Of a stretch of DNA of 64,000 nt, positions 11,501 to 24,270 are shown in pieces; position 1 is the stretch's first letter; each line of letters begins with the position of its first letter. Position numbers and translations under genes: made by a program. Origin of the DNA: Promerops cafer (lineage: Eukaryota > Chordata > Aves > Passeriformes > Nectariniidae). Location of the stretch: contig VZSE01010145.1 in NCBI GenBank assembly GCA_013398275.1, forward strand, positions 434,001 through 498,000, read 5' to 3'. The notes under the pieces were generated by a model. It saw only the letters and a list, made by a program, of their open reading frames with translations. It did no database searches and was not told where the DNA came from.

Positions 11501-14500
11501 CAAAATGTACATCGAATTATTATGGCCGAGGATCTGGTAAAATTTTTCTACAATTAAAAAAAATCCATAGGCTGGTCAGGGGGCAGAATGTCCAACTCCC
11601 ATTTCTTAAAGTTTTAGGGTTATGAATCCTGTAGCCTGAAGCAGCATCAAATCTCTATTTTTAAAAATATTAAGTAGGGGCAGGGGGTATATGTGTATGT
11701 GTGTATGTGTGCATGCACATGTGTCTGAGAGGAAAGGAGGGAAGGTACTTGTAAAATTCCTCTCAGGATTCCTCCAGGGTGCACTCACTAAGAAAGAAAG
11801 GCTCCTGGCTACAGTGAGTTCAGGTTAGGTCTGGTTTCTACCCAATTAAAAAGAGCTATTTTATATAGGTGCTACATTCTACAATTTTCAGTTTATGAAT
11901 AGATTGATTAGATGGAAGTGAATAACTTCTTAGTGTATGATATTTAAAAGTAATTTTCAAAGCAGAGGGGAGTGTGGTTCATGATACACTTACTAAAGGA
12001 TACCTTTCCCACAGAATTAGAAATAAGCTGTATAAAGGGGTGCAGAGCCAAGGACAGTCCATGCTCAATGGAGCTGCAATCCCTGCAGCGTGGCCTGAGT
12101 GCAGGACCAGAAGTGCAGGAGTGACCCCCAGGCAGGAGAGCAAACGCTGCTGAGAGGAGGCAGGAGCTGAGCCTGGCTCAGATCAGCACTGAGCTCGAGC
12201 TGGCAGCCCCCAGCTGCTGTTCACACAATGAGCAGGTGAAAATGTGACAGGCATGAGGTGTCAGAGCAGCACAGCCCTGCACATCTTTCCTTTGATTTAC
12301 AGGTGTCAGGGGCAGCATCACCAAGTCTAACTCAGCTAATATGTAATGAAAAATGTTCTATAATCACCATTTGCTTGAGTGAAAAAGAGTATTATCATCT
12401 AAGCATGGAGATAGTTTGATATTTTAAGATCTTTTTTACATTTTGGCAGATAAGCAAGATGCAGCAGTCCATGATGAGCAGTGGATGGAGATCTTTTTGC
12501 AGTGGATTTGTTAAGTTGAAGTTTTACGTAAAAATTTTCAATTTTTTTTCATCTTTTTTTCAAAGATGTCTCTGTATATATACGTGTCTGTCTATGTATA
12601 GATTTTTATTGGCATTAGGCAGTTTTGTTAACATTAACCATGAGTGATGTAGGAAGACATATGTTTCCCCCCCAATAAAACACAGACACCTCTTTGTTAG
12701 ACTGTATTCATAGCAGGGCTGATTCATAGCTCTCACAAAGCCAAGAAAAGAAATAGAAAAATGTGTGTATCAAAGCTGAGGGAAGCACAAGTAGCCCATG
12801 CCCTACTTCCAGTTCATTCAAGATCTCATTCTCACAGTTTTTAAAGGAAGTTATATTGCCTTTTTGAAGAGTCCTGATGGCCAGACCCACAAAAGTTTTA
12901 AGTTTTCAGAGAGTGACCAATATTCAGTCCCTGCTTCTGGCTTTGGTTCTCTGGGTTAGATCCTCAAGCAGAAGCACACTCTACTGCTTTTCTTCTGAGA
13001 ATCTCCACAAGGCATGAACCTGCTGTGGTAGACTCCCTGAACCAAAACAAAGTAGGAGTAAGGAAGCAAAACCTGCAGATTTTGCAGAGCAGTCGTGTGC
13101 ATCACTTAACTCTGTTTTCAGTAGCTCTGGAAGCAAAGCCATGCTGGCACTTCACCACCTCTCTCCTGCTACACAACAGCAGCCTGCTCTTCAGGCTGAA
13201 GTTCCTGCTGCTGCTGTGCCTTCATCCTCTGTGGCAGTGCCTCATTCTCTGATGGAAGGACCTTGCCTTCACTCTTGCATTCTTGCCGTGAAGGTCTGGT
13301 TTTATTCTGTTAACTTCTGTGTCTGTGGCCTTTGTCCTGTGAAGCATTCATTTGAAAGCCACACTCACTACTGATATCTTTGTTCTGCTTTTAGTAACTA
13401 TCCACCTATTGATATCCAGTTGTTCCAGGCTTACCCATCTATAAATATCCACGCTAGGGCAAAGACTGGACAGCTGTCAGCCTGACAACCTCATAATACC
13501 AACCATGAATCATAAGCTGCATATTACAAATACCCCTCCCTGAAACACTGCAACCACTATGAAATAATTTTGAAACTCCTAGCAACATTATCACTTCAGT
13601 TTTCCTCTGAACTCGCCCATCTGCTTATTAGCTAGACACAGCTCTGCTGTGGAAGATCCCAGATCTCTGGGAAATCAAAGAAAAAGAAGGAAGTCTGGTC
13701 CAGAATTTAGGACTCTGCTTGGCTTAACAGACTGGCCTTTAGCAGGTAGCTTTGAGTTGGGTGCAGAAAAGGGCTCAGGCAACATGACATCCAACACTTA
13801 TGCAATATAATGGCATCTGTAATTCTGTGTTAGGTTCCCTGATGGCCAGTGAAGTGCTGCCCACACACCACGGCAGGAGAGGAGGTGTCTGAGGATGGGA
13901 ACTGCCAAGGCAGGTGCTGCTGAGGAGCCAGAGGGGTGAGAACCCCTTCACCTGCAGGCACTCAGCCCGTGGATCTCTACCACCAGGTTACAGCTGAGCC
14001 TGAAGTCCTCCTACCAAAAATGTTTCATGTGGGCTGCCATAATTAAATGCTAATTGTCCAGAGAAAGTGAAATAATAAGTGTGACTTCATAGGCCAGTAA
14101 TTATGGCACCCTGTGAGAAGGATCTTAGAGGAAGAAATCTGTGTCTCAGTCCCCACTTAAATGACTGTTTTCCATTTTATTTGAAGGCATATGTGTATAT
14201 GTAATATGAAGAGTATTGATATAATATGATATAATCCAGTGATAGAACATTAAATAGCCATTAGAGCAGGAACAAGACTTAGGTCTCCTCCCTTTGGGAA
14301 TGCCCTAATCACGAGGCAATGGAGTCATGCTTATTCTCTCACTTGTATTCTCTCTGGCCCAATGAATGCTTCATTAGTCCAAGCACACTGGAAGGGCTTC
14401 AAAAGAAGTTTGCAACAGCCCTCCTTGTGCATACAACATCGTCCCTGGTTAGAGAATTCACAGTGGAAGGTGTGGATTCAAACCTTCCCAAACAGAGGGG

Positions 14501-15899
14501 AGAAATAAATCTGAACTTACTAAAGCCTTGGTGGATACCCCTTAGCCCTGAGTTATGGGGTATTTGGGGAAAGGTCAGAGTTCTCTTCTCAGCTTTTCTG
14601 AGGACTGTTTGAGAAAGCTTAGTCCAAGAGGAATGCTCCCAAATTCCATTGGAGCTCAACCCCCATCTGCAGGGTGAGCAGGTCTCCTTCAGAACTCGAT
14701 CCCATAGGAGGCTTGGCTGTTTGTTGCTGTGAAAACTTGAAGTCCCAGGAAAGTCTAAAGCAGACTTTCAGATATGGAGCAGATTTGCTGGGAAAAACAT
14801 TGTCAACCTGTGTGCCTTTGAACTGCAAGAACTAATAGCCAACAGGAGATCTTGTAGATAGAGACTCCATCATTCACAGAGGCAAAGAGGCAAGATGCAA
14901 GCAGCTAAATCCTATCAAAAGTCTGCCATTATGCCATGGACAGATATTCATTTAGGGAACAGCTGTGTACTGTAACAGATTGCCATCATTAGCCTGTTTG
15001 CTCTTTCTCTTTTTTGGTGCTACTGCCCTCATTAATTTCTGTGAGCACTTCTTAACTTGGAATAGGCAAATTTCAGCTTCCAGGGCTTTAAGAAGTGGTT
15101 TCAGATGGTGTGACTGAACTTAAATGCCATAAGAAGTGGGAACAACTGGTCAGCCAGTGGTAACTTCTGGGTTTGGTGTGCTTGAGAGTACCCGAGGTAT
15201 GCTGCTAAAACACATCTGAATCAGGAAGAAACTGTTTGTCTAGAGCCTTACTATATCTCTAAGTTCTTGGTTTGCAGAACAGGATAATAGATCTTTCTGA
15301 TTTCTTTTACATGTGATAGGTGTTAGAATAAATACACCAAGACTCTTTTAGCAACAAGAATGATTTGGGGGATAAAAATGAACCATATAGTTCAAGCTGC
15401 TGTGGAAGGAGACATTTTTTATTGGGAATGGCCTTGTGTTTTGTGGAGATTTGTGCTCTCTGCGCAGAAAAGGCACAATTCAGGCATGACTAGGACAAGC
15501 TTTCCCCACCTAAATTGCCACTGTGGTTCAAAAGTTTAGTCTGAGAATCCCTCCTGAGGTGCTAAAAATAATTGAATGTGTGCCTGCTTGCACCACATTG
15601 GCTGACTGCTGCCAGCTGAGCTGCACACACGTGTGCAGTGAGCCCAGGAACAGAGGAGCTGCTTGTTCCCAGCGGGCTCCCAAGGACCACCAAAGCACTG
15701 GGATTTGCAGTCACTTGGAACAACTGCTGGGGAATGTGGACAAGGTGCCTGGCAGAGCTGCTCTGGAAGAGCTTGCCCTGTAAATGGGCAGGGTGAAATA
15801 GGCCTGACTTTCTTCCAGACAGTACCTGATGAGCTAAATACAGCAGAATAGAGGAGTATTGTCCCAACCCTGTAAAGCTGAGGTCCTAAATGGGGAAAA
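8501..15899. other. Long noncoding stretch, no gene recognised
   Basis: About 7.4 kb without a supportable gene. It includes a purine/pyrimidine-alternating TG/TA run near 11690-11720, a moderately GC-rich patch at about 12040-12270 and a T-rich stretch near 12530-12560. A Lys/Ala-rich open frame on the minus strand (about 10965-11168) has no ATG at its start and no family I recognise. Otherwise I see nothing. Confidence 0.5.
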
Positions 15900-15927
15900 A
15901 ACCAACCAACCAACCAACCAACCAACC
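15900..15927. repeat. (AACC)7 microsatellite
   Basis: Seven uninterrupted AACC units are flanked by poly-A stretches and degenerate A/C sequence up to about 15942. The strand is the same as for the longer AACC tract near 1.82 kb. Confidence 0.95.
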
Positions 15928-16900
15928 AAAAAAACCCAACCCTCTCTGAATATACTTTGAAAAGACACTTCATCTCATTAAAATCTGGAAGAATGTGGCC
16001 ATTGGTTTCAGTGAAGGATCTGGTGGTTTGCCTATATTAAGAATTAACATCAACAAGAATTCTGGCTGATACAGAATGATTACAGGAGATGTTACTGACT
16101 GTAACACAAAGTCCTGCATTATTTTAAACATTTGCTGTGATGATTTTGTATTTCAGTTTTAACAGGGACTGGCTGAAACATATGGCCTGAGGGTGACATA
16201 AGGGCTATTCTATAGGTGGTAGGAATGCTGGCTTAGTGCCCTGCCTAGGTAAGTTGCCTTTGTTACTGTTGCTGCAAATTCTCGTACAAAAGGGTGCCTC
16301 ATTTGTGTTGTGCTTACAAAGCTTACTTGGGAAACTGGTATTTGTTTGGGTAAAAAACTGCAGAAATTATTTCTGCTTTTTGAACACCAGCTTGAGGTAC
16401 TTTGGCCCTGGTTTTGAAAGGTGCTGAGACACCACCAGTCCCTGCTAATGCACGTAAGCAGTGGGTTCTGAAGTTGTGTGAGCTCTTACCTCTCCTGAAA
16501 GTTTTCCAGTTATAGGATGGCCTAAACGTTATTTGTAGAGTTCAAGAACCTTTCAGAACTTCAGCAGCTGTGCAGGGCCTACCTAGTTTCCTTCTTTTTA
16601 GCACAGATTTGGCAGTTGATTTGTTCATCTCTTAGTATGGTCTCATATAGGCGTTCTGCAATATTTTCTTAGTGTGAACCACCCCACCAGACAAAAATGT
16701 GCAAGCCACTTCCTCCCACAGAGGTTGTTTATGTGGAAAAGGAACATTAGGAAAGTATTCAAGGTATTTTTAGCTGCTTTTTAGTACAGGCTGGAAAGAA
16801 GGAGCACTGTGGTCTAGCTATATGATGCTGGGAGCTGATGTATGGCCCTGCAGCTGCAAGTAGGCGGGGATGGCCAGCACCCTTGGCCAAGTCTCATCCT
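15928..16900. other. Noncoding stretch, nothing recognised
   Basis: No gene, repeat family or structured RNA that I can support. Confidence 0.5.
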
Positions 16901-16919
16901 CAGTAAGTCCTGGCAAAGC

Positions 16920-17225
16920 TTTTGCCAGTGCTGAGGCAGCTCAGCAGGGAGGGTGAGCACACTGCAGCGGGGGCAGAGCCCGGTCCCACAGCTGCCCAGG
17001 GGAGCGGGGACTGGCTCGTCCCGACCCTGCTGAGGTGTCACCGTGGCCTGGCTGCCTGCCCCGGGCATGGCCCAGCCCGGGAGCTGCCAGAGCAGACCAC
17101 AGAGCTGGCAGCAGTGGGAAGGAGCTGACGAGTGTCCTGGGAGGGAGGGAGGGAAGAGGCGGCAGCAGTGGCATCATCAGAGCATCTGAGAAAGGGCAGA
17201 GGGCTGAAGTAAGCGAGCCAGGCAT
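16920..17225. other. GC-rich islet with CpGs and a G4 motif
   Basis: This patch stands out from its AT-rich surroundings. It is GC-rich with roughly eleven CpG dinucleotides by hand count, most of them between 16960 and 17080, and it contains a perfect four-tract G-quadruplex motif at 17139-17153. Open frames occur on both strands, as expected from GC-rich DNA, and none shows a recognisable domain. It could be a small CpG island or regulatory element, or simply a GC-biased segment. Confidence 0.45.
17139..17153 (+). other. G-quadruplex motif
   Basis: GGGAGGGAGGGAGGG: four G3 tracts separated by single A loops, a type known to fold very stably. Whether it folds or acts in the cell is not shown by sequence. 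Confidence 0.8.
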
Positions 17226-18639
17226 TTTTTTCCAGCTGAGGCCTAACTACAGATCACTCATCTGCATGTAATTTGCATTGCTTGAGTTTAGCTGCAGCAA
17301 AATCATGGGGATTTCTCAGTAAATGTAAGTGCTCTGTATATATACATGGAGAAGAAAGGTAGACGAGAAATCCTTACATACTTCCCAAAGCTAAGAAACT
17401 GATTTATGCATTTATCTGAATGCAATTATCCACCTCCACATCCTCCACTGTAATCCCTCTATAGGAAAGCAGGAGAAGATCCTGGAAGGGAAAAATGGCA
17501 CAACAGAAACTGGAAATGGGTATTACATAGACAAATGCAATTGTTTGTCCTGGAACTGACTTGTAAGACTCATAAAGTAGTTTTCCCAATTCTCCCCAGA
17601 GACATCCCCTTTACAAGGTGGCAAGCCCTGGCTGCTTGTTTCACATCTCAGCACGTTGTTGAAGGCAGATGAAACTTTTAAGTTAGTTTTTGATGATTGG
17701 GAGAAAAGTGCAAAGTGATAGTGGAGTAATCCCAATAGCTCCCCCAACATGTGTTACTGCTTTTTATTGTTATTAATTCTTATGAATTTTTAGATCAATT
17801 GGTAGAACTGGGGAAGGCTAAACTTGTCTTTTCTTCCATGCATGACAATGCTTAGAGAAGACTTAAGTGCCTTTGGTTTTCTGTTCTTCCCAAAGGCATA
17901 CCTGAAGCAGCCTGCCATTATATCCACAAATGTGAGACGTTACTGAGCATTGTCATGATGCTATTTCAGCTTCCTAGCACAGTGAAAGGATTCCAGTGAA
18001 AGGATTTTGATTTGCAGAAAGCTCACAAGAAATGTTCCCGTGTGCTAAATTACCACCACCTCTTGCAGTGACACCAGGGGAACCACAGGCTGTCCTACCC
18101 AGGGGAGCTTCCCAGCTCTGCTACCATTGCAAAAAAGGGCATTAATGTGCTCAGAGATACCTGCCTTACTGCTTACGAACAACATTAGAGGTACCACTGG
18201 GAAATAGCAAAGATTCAGTGTCAAAAGATGCCTTCTAGGAGAAGTGGAAAGTTAAACCATCCAGAATCTGCATCTGTGGACTCTTTTCACAGAAGTCTTC
18301 TGCTGTTTTCAAAGTAAAGGCTGTTTTTGAAGGAAACAAGTTCCTCTTTCAAGATGAGATGAAGGCTGAGAGTGCTGGAAGGACCTGCTGCAAGGTACAT
18401 ATAAAGGCACTTTTCCTGGGGTTTTCCCTCGCAATAATCCCTGTAGAAGGGAAGCAGAGTCTAGCAGCAGCTTTTATGTTAGAACAACTATTTTGTTATT
18501 GTAAACTCTGGGGAGAAGTTAGAGGAGTTGATGGATCAACAGCTTTTTATCAAGCTGCAACAGCTCTTTCCATGGCTGTCTGAAAATGCAATCAACATAA
18601 ATTGGACAGGGAGGGTGGGATCACATATTCCAACAAGTT
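17226..18639. other. Noncoding stretch, nothing recognised
   Basis: No supportable gene. The only repeat I see is a 14-base direct repeat of CAGTGAAAGGATT type near 17980-18007. Confidence 0.5.
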
Positions 18640-18925
18640 AAATTTGTCAGCCTGTAATGCACATAAATGACATAAAATATAATTGCTTTTGAATTCGGGC
18701 CCCTTCAGGTTTCATGTTGATTGCAGAAAAAAGAACCAGATGTTTCTTCAGCAGGAATCACAGAGGCAAGATAAATAGTCTCTGGTCCATGACGTTTTAT
18801 AGAGTTTCCAAAAGAAACCAATTAATTATTTAATTATTGGGTGTGTTGATCATGTAAAATATAATTGGCCTAGGGCAAGTAGCAATACAGCCCTGGGAGC
18901 TGGCTGACTGAGCTTATATAGTACA
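18640..18925. promoter_or_regulatory. Candidate regulatory / conserved noncoding block
   Basis: The block is AT-rich but of mixed complexity. It contains inverted CCAAT and ATTGG pentamers enclosing two homeodomain-type TAATTA cores (18818-18840), a further ATTGG at 18864-18868 and a TTATATA sequence at about 18914-18920. The spacing of CCAAT-type boxes 50-75 bases upstream of a TATA-like run resembles a core promoter. Such motifs are frequent by chance in AT-rich DNA, and I cannot test conservation. Confidence 0.25.
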
Positions 18926-21754
18926 CTTTTTGCCAACTCTTTTTTCTGCTATGAAAACATTGTAAGATGAATTAATGCTACTTCATCTTTCTTCCATTCT
19001 CTTTCATAAATAAAAGAGTCTCAAAACATAGACTTTCCTCCCTTCTGATCACCACCTTTCACTAGCAAGTAACTTGGAGAAAGAAGAGCCAGTAGCAAGC
19101 ATAAATATTGTGATAGGAAAAGAGCTTTGTTTAACTAACATCAATTTGAAGAAAAGGCAATCTGTTTGAAAGAGCCACATTTAATCCTCAGCTCTGTGAG
19201 GAATGCCTCATGGTAAGGACAGCAAAGAACCATTTCTTCCCTTGTCAGCACCCGTGGGGTGGGTCTGGAAAAAGGAATGTGGTGCAGGATTTACTGGGGC
19301 ACCATGCAAATCTAGGTAATTGAACTGACTACACTGGGTTGAATTAGCAAGCTGACATAGAATTTTCCTTTATGATGTTCTATAAGCAAATATACAAGAA
19401 ATTATATGCGATTTCTTTAAATCAGCAGATACTTCTTAAATAATACTTGTGGTCTCCCAAGCTTTCTCTCTGTTCATGGATGTTCCTGCATTTGCTCTGT
19501 GGTAGCTATTTTCCTGTTAAGGGGCAGGAAGTAATTGAAAGGAGGACTGAAAGAAATTAGTGACTCATGTCCTCATGACTCTTCCATCCTAGATTTCTTT
19601 TGTGCTTGTTCAGCAGCATTGGCAGCTGGGAATGACATGCTACTTCCCCTGTCTGTGCTCCGATGGAATCCTCAGGCAGGCCGTGGGGTGGAAGTCCCTT
19701 TGTGCAGTCTCTGAGAAAAGAAAACAGAGAGAACATACACTGTGATCCGTGCAAAAAGCACTTTCAGGTTCTCGAGATCTTCTTTTCCTTGCCATTCCTG
19801 CCAGAAACATCCTGAAATATTTCTTTTCTTGTTTTGAGGTCAGATCATTTCCTCACCTTTCTTCCAGTGTCCTCTGCAGATCCAGTGGTTTTTGCTGGAT
19901 TAGATTTGTTACATAGCAAAGAAATGTGCAAAGCCACAACCACTTGAAAATGTAACAGCAGGCTCTGCTCAGGAGAGGATTGCCTTCTGAGCTTTCCCAA
20001 AGGAAGACAGAATGTCTTACCTGCCTGGCTTTGCCCACCTTGTGCCCATTCTTAAAATAACCTTGTGGCTGAGTTCAGCAGTCCTAAGCTAAACAAACTT
20101 CCCAGAAAGTCAGATCTGTTTATTCATCTGTACCCACAGCAAAGGTGGGAGCTTTCTTCAGAGGACTTCAGCCAGCAGGAGGAGGTTGAAGGCAAGGGAT
20201 TTTTAGCCCAGCTGTGAGCCTACATGACCAGCCACAGGCTGAGACCCACAAGTGACAGCCCCAAAACTAGCATTTGATCCTGGAATATACACCAATACCT
20301 TTTCTCCAGCACCCAGAGTCATTGCAGAGATGGTAGAAGCTTAAGGCCACGATTTTTTCCTGGGCTGATTTAGATCTGCTGTTTGTTGAGCAAACCTCAT
20401 TGAGGACACCTTGCTCCCCAGCACTGCCATCAAGGTGCTGAGCCCCCCAGGATCAGGGCACTCACTTGGGACTCATGCCAAGAGTGAATCCTGTTTGTGA
20501 AGTGACCCCAGGCACCTGGTCCTACTCACACGTGCTGTTTCTACCTTGTCTTTCTAACACAGAAGCCCCTCGACTATGAATACACAGGTAAAATTTTCAG
20601 TGTAAGATCTCTTTCAGGATGCATTAAAAAATGAAGCTCTGCCTTCTACAAGACTTAAATGCATCTAAAATAGCTTTCATTGGCCATGCACTTAAAATGT
20701 TTCATTCTGGAGGTACAAACAAGGTGGAAGCTGCCTTCTAGATGGCTGAATTTTATTTTCCTCCTAAGAGGCCTATCATTGACCACATCATCTGCAGCTA
20801 TATTGAGGAAGGAACTGCTCTCCATTTCATGCTATATATCATCTTACAGAGACGTTTCCTTAGCTGGGAATTGCTTGGTGATTTGCCAGCAGACAAATCA
20901 GTGCAGGAAAGGGATAAATTGATCACATTCATCCAGCTCTGAAGGTAAAACCCTGATCTCAGCCAGAGCCCTGCTCCCATTACAAACCTGCCTGTCCACC
21001 TGCTAAAAAGGTGTCTGAGGAGCAAAGGATATTAGAGTGGGGTGGAGACAAAATATAATTCATATTGCTATAGCTAACCTTCCTCTTTAAAAAATTATAG
21101 GTCCTGGTGAAGATATTATTTATGAGTTTTGAGCAGTAGTTCATGGCACTGGGACATTTTTCTTCTTTTTGACATATCCTCCTTCAGAAACCTCAAGGAA
21201 ATGGCACTGAGTTTACTAACTAAATGTCTCTCTGTACAACAGGACAGCAGGCATAGAGCCAGGTAGAAATACAGCTCTCTGGAGTAATTTAGCTGAAAAT
21301 GAAAGTTAGTCAAACAGTCATGGATAAAAGAGAGGTATCAGGTTTAAAAACCATAGGTGGTTTTAACATTCACAAGTAATAGTTTTTCAGTCAGGTTTGG
21401 GTCACTAAAATTCATTTGAGTTAAGAAAATTGTCAGTAATTTGAATGAGAATTGGTACCTTGAATTTTAGCTGCACGTGGTCAACTTTCTGGCCCTTTGT
21501 GGTGATCTGAATGATCACTTTCAGTACTTAATACCTACGAAGGACTTTGAAAATGTAATTTGTTATTACTAGTCCTCTGCACAGTGGGTAGAATGTGTGT
21601 CCAGCTGGCAGGAGATTGCACTGAGGACCAGCAAATTCACTGGCCTGCACGCAGACATCTGGTGATCCAAGAACAGACAGATTTCTAGAAGGCACTGGTT
21701 TCACCACTGTTGCTAGAATTTGCTCCTGTTAGTAGATCTCCAACCATTTTACAC
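18926..21754. other. Noncoding stretch, no gene recognised
   Basis: About 2.8 kb with only short open frames lacking domains, and no repeat family I can name. Confidence 0.5.
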
Positions 21755-21895
21755 AGTTACATCATGTCCAGTGTCTGAGTGTGGAAACTGAGGCACCATG
21801 CTGGGAAGAGACAGCTCTGGAGTTGCTGTGGTCCAGCTCTAGAGCCAGGCCAGGAGCTGAACGTGGGCACCCCAAATCTCTGTTCAGCACCTTGT
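21755..21895 (-). mobile_element. Possible MIR/CORE-SINE relic
   Basis: A CCATTTTACA block (about 21744-21753) is followed by GGAAACTGAGGCACC (about 21782) and then by a CTAGAGCCAGGCCAGGAGCTGAAC stretch. Order and spacing fit the reverse complement of a MIR-type SINE, whose sense strand carries GTTCGAATCC-like, TGCCTCAGTTTCC and TAAAATGG blocks. The body is degenerate. Confidence 0.4.
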
Positions 21896-23284
21896 CAGCA
21901 TTCCTTTCTGGGACTCCTTTAGCTGACAGGTTAGCAGACTTTTCTGGGAAAGTTCAGCATACAAGATTTGCATGGTCTTAGCAAAACTTTAAATCTTGTG
22001 CTTTCACCGTGGTCAGAGGCGCAGTGACTTTCCAGTGGTTAAAGTGTTTATTTCCAAAACAGCCTGTTGGGAATAATGGCTCTGGTTCTTTGGCTTGCTG
22101 ATGTGCAGGCTCCCTGTAACCCTCCTGGAGCCAGGGAATTTTCCTGGTGTACACTCACAGTGATGGAGCCTGGGATCAGCCCTGCTGTATTCAGTGAGAC
22201 AAACCCACAACAGCCACCAAACCGACGTGGCTTCACTTGAACAAATGAAGCAAGCAATCTATTTGAACTGGGAATTAAAAGGAGCTATTAAAACATTCCC
22301 TCTGGTATTTTTATTTTGTTTACTCATGAGACCTGGCTTATGCCCCTCTGACTCGCACAGAGTCCATATTTGGAAAACTCTGAACTCGTTTGCATACTTA
22401 CACTCAGGCAAATTTTAGGGATTTTTTTGTATACACAGTGCCCTTTTCTTACTATTTCTCTTTTTTCTTAAACAATTTAAATCAGGAGGCTGCCTCTTTC
22501 ATTTTGCTTTCAAAACATGACCAAAGAGGGATCTAAGTGCCTTCTTCGAGTTCTTAAAGTGAACATTTCTCCCACAGCTGTTACTGCTCCCTGGCCACCC
22601 TGTCCCGTCCTGCATCTCCTCTTGGAAGAAGGAAGAAGCTCACTTTGCCCTCAAGCTGCAGCAGGATGAGGAAACCTCAGAAGCTTGAATATGGGTCAGT
22701 TGAGAGGAGCAGCCCCAGCCTGGGTGCTCCCCTGAGATGCAGTCCTGTGGGGCTGAGCAGCAGCTGCTGGGAATCTCTTCACACTTCCAGAACTTTCTGT
22801 TGGGCATGAAGGACTTTCTGATGGCTGCCCCCTGGCCACTGCTCTCACCCAGCGACTTGCCCCTGCCTGTGGGAGAAGGACAAGCTAACAGTCCTCAGGG
22901 ACTTTTGCTCAGGTGGTCTGTGCACTCATTTTGGCAGTTCATGCCTCAGGCAAAGCCATCTCACCTGTCAAACATGCCACAGCTGAATAAAGAGAATCTA
23001 AATCAGTGGGATTCCTTAAGCACTAGTCAGACCACTAAACAGGGGTGGGTTTAGGGCTCTCCTGGCTGCCTGACACTGACCTGCAGGAGGGCAGGGAGGT
23101 GGCAGACCCCATCCTCTGCCATCCCCACAGACATCTGCCCAGCCTGGCTCCTCTTGGGCAGAGGATACAAAAAAAGAGAATTTGGGGACGCGTTTATGAT
23201 TTCTTATAAGGCTCATAAGTTTTCCCTTAACGTAGCCCTTAACTGCAATCAAGAAGGGAAATGTTCATAGCATTCCTATCCTGC
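21896..23284. other. Noncoding stretch, nothing recognised
   Basis: Mixed-composition DNA without a gene or repeat family that I can support. Confidence 0.5.
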
Positions 23285-23370
23285 AGCCTGGCAGTAGAGA
23301 TGGAGAGAGGCTATGGTCTGTCCAAGGTCATAAATGAAGTTTCTGACATGAATTCAGCTCTGTTGAGTTT
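23285..23370 (-). mobile_element. Possible MIR/CORE-SINE relic
   Basis: GAGAGAGGCTATGGTCTGTCCAAGGTCA, a spacer and GACATGAATTCAGCTCTG can be laid against the reverse-complement MIR order AGAGAGGTTAAG, TTGCCCAAGGTCA, GGATTTGAACCCAG. The CCAAGGTCA core is exact in my recollection of the family. The rest is diverged. Confidence 0.4.
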
Positions 23371-24079
23371 AGATGTGTCTGCCAGGGTGAACTGATTTTC
23401 TTTTTTCCCTTACAGCTTTTTTATGGTGATTTATAGAAAATCTGATTACTATTCTTTAATAGAAAGTTCTAAATAGCTTTTTTGTTTCTACAGAATCTAG
23501 AATAATGTAAATTACTTGGAGGAAAAGGAGTGCCAAAAGAGCATGAAAATACAGATGTAGATCCAAAACTTGCCACCCTGGCTGTCTCTGGAGTGCATGA
23601 AAAACTGGCAACAGGAAGATGTTTTTTGTTGGTGGTTTTTTTCACAGCCTGGCATCTGAATTTCATCTGAGGAGAAAAGTAAGAAAGTAGAGACAGAGAT
23701 AAGTTCTCATTGCCACATTCATCCTTTTTGTTTCCTTCTTGTTGGAAACAGGGCTGGATCATGATGAAGGTGGAAAAATATTTAAAGCCACCAGCAAACC
23801 ACCTCCTTCTCTGTTCTCTCTGTCTCCCTCCACCTTTATCCTGTTTTCTCTCCTGGAACAGGGCAGACCTTTAGCATAGCATCATTAGAGTGGGGGAAAG
23901 AAAAGTTTATGATATCATCGTGCTGAATCAGTGCAGGATTCAACCTGCTTATTGCCTCATGCTTTTGCCAGGGAAATTTGAAATGACTTGTGTCACGGAG
24001 GCTTCCACTCCTCCTCTGAAATGATATTTTGGGCAAAGTAAGTTATTATTATTAGTTGTTCCTGCCATTACAGCCATAT
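23371..24079. other. Noncoding stretch, nothing recognised
   Basis: No supportable gene or named repeat. It leads into an AT-rich block with unusual base composition. Confidence 0.5.
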
Positions 24080-24270
24080 TTCATTTAGGTTTGGCTGCTA
24101 TTGTTAATATTTTTTTAAGAGCGATTTTAAAATTTTTTTAGTTATATTGGTTATATAAGCTGAATCTGTAATGAAATTGAAATTAAATTGTAATTAAATC
24201 CAATTCAATTGAAATAATTGAAATGCTCTGACTACTGTTGTTAACTTTATAATTTGAGGAGAATCTTCTA
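24080..24270. other. AT-rich low-complexity flank
   Basis: Many AATT/TTAA-type words, for example repeated GAAATTGAAATTAAATTG-like sequence around 24172-24230. C is already scarce between about 24093 and 24190, but C after T or C is still present near the right edge (24265 and 24268), so the strongest C depletion starts after this block. Confidence 0.6.
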
